NCBI GenBank assembly: GCA_964501905.1
Contig: CAZCTW010000011.1
Location: 1-64,000, forward strand
Reading direction: 5' to 3'
Length of the DNA stretch: 64,000 bases
Source: B69-G16 sp964501905
GTDB lineage: Archaea; Thermoproteota; Thermoprotei; Thermofilales; B69-G16
Shown: positions 61,086-64,000 of the stretch, one piece after another
Numbering within the stretch: the stretch's first letter is position 1
Layout of the letters: the number at the start of each line of letters is the position of its first letter
Position numbers and translations under genes: made by a program
The notes under the pieces: generated by a model
Databases searched by the model: none
What the model saw: only the letters and a program-made list of their open reading frames with translations
What the model was told of the DNA's origin: nothing

Positions 61086-61182
61086 GGGCCCGTGGCCTAG
61101 CGGTGGGGCGTCCGGCTCGAGGGGCGACTACCCCTCCCGGAGGATAACCGGAAGGTCGCGGGTTCGAATCCCGCCGGGCCCA
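61086..61182 (+). tRNA. tRNA-Ile(GAT) with intron
   Basis: Acceptor GGGCCCG/CGGGCCC, D arm GCCT...GGGC, anticodon stem TCCGG/CCGGA, T arm GCGGG-TTCGAAT-CCCGC, discriminator A. The loop region starts CT and ends GATAA; removing about 25 bases between them gives loop CTGATAA, anticodon GAT (Ile). The intron holds a GGGG-CGACTA-CCCC hairpin. Its place, just after position 33, is non-canonical (the standard site is after 37). A TATA-like GTTTAAAAATT is about 40 bases upstream. CCA is not encoded. Confidence 0.8.
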
Positions 61183-61360
61183 TCACTACTTTACAATAAA
61201 CTCTCGGTTTTTGTTTTATACTGATGCTTAAGCCTTACTAGTCTTTTCTTAAATACGTAATTCCGTTACTCGCCTATTTCTCGTCTTTTTTAAATTGGAT
61301 TTGCGAATTCTTCGACCTAAATCTTTATTAGTAAGTTCAGGTAGTGGCTTATGAACAGAC

Positions 61361-61615
61361 TTGATGGGAGGGAAGAAATTGCCGCCTTCAAGTGCAACGG
61401 AAATACTACAAGAAGCTTTGGGTAGTGCTGTCTTGGTTAGGCTTAAAGGAGGAAGAGAGGTACGCGGCATATTAAAGAGCTTTGACCAACACTTGAACTT
61501 AGTATTGGATAATGCCGAGGAGATGAGGGAGAACAGGTCAAGGAAATTAGGGCTGATTATAGTTAGGGGCGATAACGTAGTTTTAGTAAGCCCAGTTTTA
61601 GGCAGTCAAGGGTAG
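61361..61615 (+). CDS. Lsm/Sm-like archaeal protein
   Basis: An 84-residue Sm-fold RNA-binding protein: Sm1 motif GSAVLVRLKGGREVRGILKS with FDQHLNLVLDNAEE, Sm2 motif LIIVRGDNVVLVSP. It forms a ring that binds U-rich RNA. It precedes eL37 by six bases, the standard archaeal Lsm-L37e order. The start may be Met2. Confidence 0.93.
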   Translation: MMGGKKLPPSSATEILQEALGSAVLVRLKGGREVRGILKSFDQHLNLVLDNAEEMRENRSRKLGLIIVRGDNVVLVSPVLGSQG

Positions 61616-61621
61616 ATCTTT

Positions 61622-61810
61622 ATGGTAAAGGGTACGACGTCTTTTGGGAAAAGAGGAAAGAAAAAAACGCATATTAGGTGCCCTAGATGCGGGCGGCACA
61701 GTTACAATATTAGAAAAAAATACTGCGCAGCCTGTGGTTGGGGGCGGTCTAAGAAAATTAGGAAATACTCATGGCAAAACAAGAAAGTCACGAGAGTGCG
61801 AATCCGCTAA
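61622..61810 (+). CDS. rpl37e: 50S ribosomal protein eL37 (L37e)
   Basis: A 62-residue zinc-finger ribosomal protein: KGTTSFGKRGKKKTHIRCPR, CGRHSYNIRKKYCAACGWGR with two CxxC pairs, and a basic tail. Follows the Lsm gene in one operon. A second frame in the same bases is open (61644 on) but is the shadow extension of the UPF0179 frame. Confidence 0.95.
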   Translation: MVKGTTSFGKRGKKKTHIRCPRCGRHSYNIRKKYCAACGWGRSKKIRKYSWQNKKVTRVRIR

Positions 61811-61835
61811 ATTAAAACGTAATTTCGAAGCCTTA

Positions 61836-62282
61836 ATGAACTCTAAGAAGATAATTACTCTCATCCCCCTAGCTCAAGCTAGAAAAGGCGAGCGATTTAT
61901 AGCGAGAATACTCCGAGCTTGTAAAAGATGCCCAAACTACGGTTTCTGCGCTCAGCGGTTAAGGCAGGGCTTTACCTATGAGGTTAAGCAGGTTAGAGAC
62001 GTAAAACATTACTGTCCGGTAGCGAAGACTTACATGGTTGTAGCTGAGGTTGCAGAACTGCCGGCAAAGGTAGCTCTTCCGAAAAAGTATGCTCTAGTAG
62101 GCGCTGTTATGTCTCTTCCAACCTTACAGTGTAATTTTAAAAAATGTAAATATAGAAACTTGTGTTTGCCTAAGGGCATAAAGAGAGGAGAGAAAGTTAA
62201 GATTTTGAAGATTCTCCCTGAGAGCTTGGAGTGCCCTCTGAACTACGAGCTTTCTCTCGTTCTCGTTCAGCCTCTTTCCTAG
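61836..62282 (+). CDS. UPF0179-family protein
   Basis: A 148-residue cysteine-containing protein: ITLIPLAQARKGERFIARIL, CKRCPNYGFCAQRLRQGFTY, EVKQVRDVKHYCPVAKTYMV and LQCNFKKCKYRNLCLP. Eight or so cysteines in two clusters suggest an iron-sulfur or zinc site. I choose ATG 61836 because the open frame upstream overlaps eL37 and is unrelated. Its last 86 bases overlap the FKBP gene on the opposite strand. Function unknown. Confidence 0.8.
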   Translation: MNSKKIITLIPLAQARKGERFIARILRACKRCPNYGFCAQRLRQGFTYEVKQVRDVKHYCPVAKTYMVVAEVAELPAKVALPKKYALVGAVMSLPTLQCNFKKCKYRNLCLPKGIKRGEKVKILKILPESLECPLNYELSLVLVQPLS

Positions 62283-62967
62283 GAATTTCGTACTCCTCTC
62301 TGAAGATTATTTTTTCGATATTAGGGAAATGCCTCTGAATATCTCTTATAATACCCCTTATCGCTATCCCAACGTTCTCTACCGAAAGAACGCGCAAAGG
62401 TAGGTTTATAGTTGCCGTTTTCTCTCTAATCCTCACTCTGATATCCTCTCGTGAAATCACTCTTTTGAGCCAACGGTATACTAGTTCGCGAAGCTTCTCC
62501 GAAGGTTCCTTTAAAACTTTTACAATTTTCAATTCATAAACTAAAGTTTTGCCCGCAAGCGGGTGGTTAAAGTCTAATATAACCCTGCCGCCTCCCACGC
62601 TTCTTATAATGGCGTGTTGTCCATTAATCTCTACTTCTTCGTTTACCCTGGGGATTATACCTCTTCTGCTCAATTCCCTAGCCGATATCGTTTTTATTTT
62701 TGATGGATCTCTCTTTCCGAAAGCCTTTTCGGGAGGAAGCTCTATAGTTGCGGTATCTCCTTCTTTAAGTTTTAGAACTTCCTCCTCTAAGCTTTTAAAA
62801 AGCATTCCCTCTCCGATGATTACTAGCTCTGGTTCGTACTTTACGTTCTCGTTGAATATTCCTCCTTCCTTAGCTTTTTCTTCTAATGTAGTATCAATGA
62901 CCTTCTGGTCATCTTTATTGTAGACCGTGTATTCTATCAGTACGAACGAACCCTGCCTTATCGCCAT
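62197..62967 (-). CDS. FKBP-type peptidyl-prolyl isomerase (SlyD-like)
   Basis: 256 residues: an FKBP domain with IF insert (FVLIEYTVYNKDDQKVIDTT, VIIGEGMLFKSLEEEVLKLK, GDTATIELPPEKAFGKRDPS, LDFNHPLAGKTLVYELKIV), then an extra C-terminal domain (about 160-245) seen in the long archaeal FKBPs, then a charged tail. It catalyses prolyl isomerisation and has chaperone activity in relatives. Confidence 0.9.
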   Translation of the reverse strand: MAIRQGSFVLIEYTVYNKDDQKVIDTTLEEKAKEGGIFNENVKYEPELVIIGEGMLFKSLEEEVLKLKEGDTATIELPPEKAFGKRDPSKIKTISARELSRRGIIPRVNEEVEINGQHAIIRSVGGGRVILDFNHPLAGKTLVYELKIVKVLKEPSEKLRELVYRWLKRVISREDIRVRIREKTATINLPLRVLSVENVGIAIRGIIRDIQRHFPNIEKIIFREEYEIPRKEAEREREKARSSEGTPSSQGESSKS

Positions 62968-63118
62968 TTAATCCCCCTACTCAGCCGCAGATAGTCCTGC
63001 CGGTTCTCTTATACATCCCTATACATATTTATTACTATCTACTCTACACGACGCTGAACATAAACTTTACAGAGAATTTAAATCTAAGAATTCTAGGTGC
63101 CGAAAAGACTTGTGAAAT

Positions 63119-63667
63119 TTAGATATACCGGGTGAACCTATCGATAAAAGTGGATAACACGGCTTTTATATCCTCTATGCTTAGCGTGGAAGTATCTATT
63201 ACTATATCGAAGATGCTCCAATCATCGAGGTTTATGCCGTAATGCTTCTTAGCTCTCTTAAAGTTGCTCTGCTCCCTAAAGAGTATCTCTCGTGTCGCCT
63301 CCTCTAACGAAATTTTTTCTCTTCCAGCTAACCGCCGGCTCCTAACTTCTAAAGGAGCTTTAAAGAATATCTTTATGTCTGCGTAGTCTTTTACTATCCA
63401 AGCAGCTAAATGTCCCTCAACTACTACGCCGCCTCTTTTCGCTTCCTCCAGAGCTCTTCTATCTATTTCTCTATCTATTGAAGGATCTTTCTCTGCTAGC
63501 TTGTGCAGTTCTATCAGAGATAAACCTCTTTCACACGCGTAAGCTCTAAAGAGCTGGCCGCTCGAGACATAGCGTAAATTATATTTCTCTGCGATAAACC
63601 TAGCATACGTGGTTTTGCCGCTCGCCGGTTGCCCGCTTATAGCTATAGTTATCCCGGCCTTAGGCAA
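63119..63667 (-). CDS. cmk: Cytidylate kinase
   Basis: A 182-residue nucleoside monophosphate kinase: P-loop AISGQPASGKTTYARFIAEK, RYVSSGQLFRAYA, VVVEGHLAAWI, RRLAGREKISLEEATREILF, FDIVIDTSTLS. It phosphorylates CMP and dCMP. Archaeal Cmk is normally next to eL34, as here (nine bases apart). Confidence 0.93.
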   Translation of the reverse strand: MPKAGITIAISGQPASGKTTYARFIAEKYNLRYVSSGQLFRAYACERGLSLIELHKLAEKDPSIDREIDRRALEEAKRGGVVVEGHLAAWIVKDYADIKIFFKAPLEVRSRRLAGREKISLEEATREILFREQSNFKRAKKHYGINLDDWSIFDIVIDTSTLSIEDIKAVLSTFIDRFTRYI

Positions 63668-63676
63668 GTTTCCAAC

Positions 63677-63946
63677 CTAAACGGGATAGCTACTCCTTAC
63701 AGCCATCTTAAGGTATTTTCTTAAGCACGCATGGCAGAGATAGCCTCCGTAAGGACGTTGAGGTGGCCTATGCCCCTTCCTCTCCTCTTTAGCCGTCATC
63801 TTAGAGTATCCATGTAGCGGCCTTTTACAAATAGCACACTTTGGGATGTTGTGTTTTTTAGGGACAACCCTTATAACTACTCTCCCTCCGGGAGTCCTGA
63901 CTTTTACCCTTTTCGTAGTTCTTGACCTAAGAGCTGGTCTCGGCAT
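63677..63946 (-). CDS. rpl34e: 50S ribosomal protein eL34 (L34e)
   Basis: An 89-residue ribosomal protein: RPALRSRTTKRVKVRTPGGR, HNIPKCAICKRPLHGYSKMT, KGHRPPQRPYGGYLCHACLR. Cysteine pairs bind zinc. GGGGAGGAGTT precedes the ATG. It leads the eL34-cmk pair. Confidence 0.95.
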   Translation of the reverse strand: MPRPALRSRTTKRVKVRTPGGRVVIRVVPKKHNIPKCAICKRPLHGYSKMTAKEERKGHRPPQRPYGGYLCHACLRKYLKMAVRSSYPV

Positions 63947-64000
63947 TTAACTCCTCCCCGATTCTCGGTTGGCTCGGGGTCTAAACAACAGCAATGTTTA

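Noticed and set aside
61086..61182. Reading of the tRNA as tRNA-Ser(CGA) with canonical intron
   Set aside because: There is no long variable arm, and an Ile(GAT) loop CTGATAA is formed perfectly when the intron is placed after position 33.
1..64000. CRISPR array or Cas genes
   Set aside because: No regularly spaced short direct repeats and no Cas-like proteins were seen anywhere in the window.
1..64000. rRNA genes, SRP RNA or RNase P RNA
   Set aside because: No stretch matching their conserved cores was recognised; only three tRNA genes are supported.

Overview
The window is chromosomal DNA from a hyperthermophilic archaeon, most likely a Thermoproteota member close to Thermoproteales/Thermofilales. 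The evidence is archaeal and eukaryote-type information genes (uS19, uL22, uS3, uL29, uS17, uL14, eS27, eL42, eL37, eL34, EF-2, aIF2-alpha, Nop10, Lsm, Rpp29, FEN-1, ATP-dependent DNA ligase), a PaREP1-family gene, archaeal TATA boxes close to the start codon (leaderless style), and three tRNA genes that all appear to carry introns, some at non-canonical places. A four-subunit pyruvate:ferredoxin oxidoreductase suggests anaerobic metabolism. The species cannot be named from the sequence alone.

Layout. 0.1-0.65 kb is an internally deleted IS copy. 0.76-13.8 kb, AT-richer than most of the window, is a carbohydrate island. A minus-strand operon (DegT aminotransferase, glutamate dehydrogenase, transaldolase-like protein, PRTase-like regulator) faces a plus-strand group (Gfo/Idh dehydrogenase, two ABC sugar permeases, binding protein). 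An IolB-like isomerase and a raffinose-synthase/GH36-like glycosidase follow. Together they suggest import and breakdown of an inositol- or galactose-containing compound. 14.1-16.2 kb is decayed: a broken CcdA-like gene and a run of tiny same-strand genes, one with a zinc finger, probably a degenerate integrated element.

16.3-20.5 kb is a split S10/spc ribosomal operon. It is followed by a nuclease-like gene, a Toprim gene, a P-loop/deoxyribosyltransferase-like fusion, a wHTH regulator, TatD and SurE (to 25.9 kb). 26.3-31.2 kb holds an ACT-V4R regulator, a decayed GNAT/MenC-like gene pair and EF-2. Around 30.7 kb, inside the EF-2 gene, plus-strand composition flips abruptly from A/C-rich to G/T-rich, independently of gene direction. 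This is a candidate replication-origin signature.

31.4-38.5 kb is an accessory region: PaREP1, an intact IS with 8-bp target duplication, a RelE-like toxin convergent with a possible antitoxin, VapBC, an aspartic-protease-like gene and a metallophosphoesterase gene (both with single-base frameshifts), and a secreted TNase-like nuclease. 38.6-64 kb is mostly core: CitG-like protein, SPOUT-like protein, cytosine-C5 methyltransferase, PDCD5-like protein, oligosaccharyltransferase AglB, the Nop10/aIF2-alpha/eS27/eL42 cluster, the por operon, an OST3/OSTC-like membrane protein, a RecA-like/RuvC-like pair, SerS, the UPF0282/ligase/FEN-1 cluster, DUF711, an aminotransferase, Lsm/eL37/UPF0179, FKBP, cytidylate kinase and eL34.

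Function assignments rest on motifs recognised by eye; no database search was run. Frameshifts may be true decay or assembly error.
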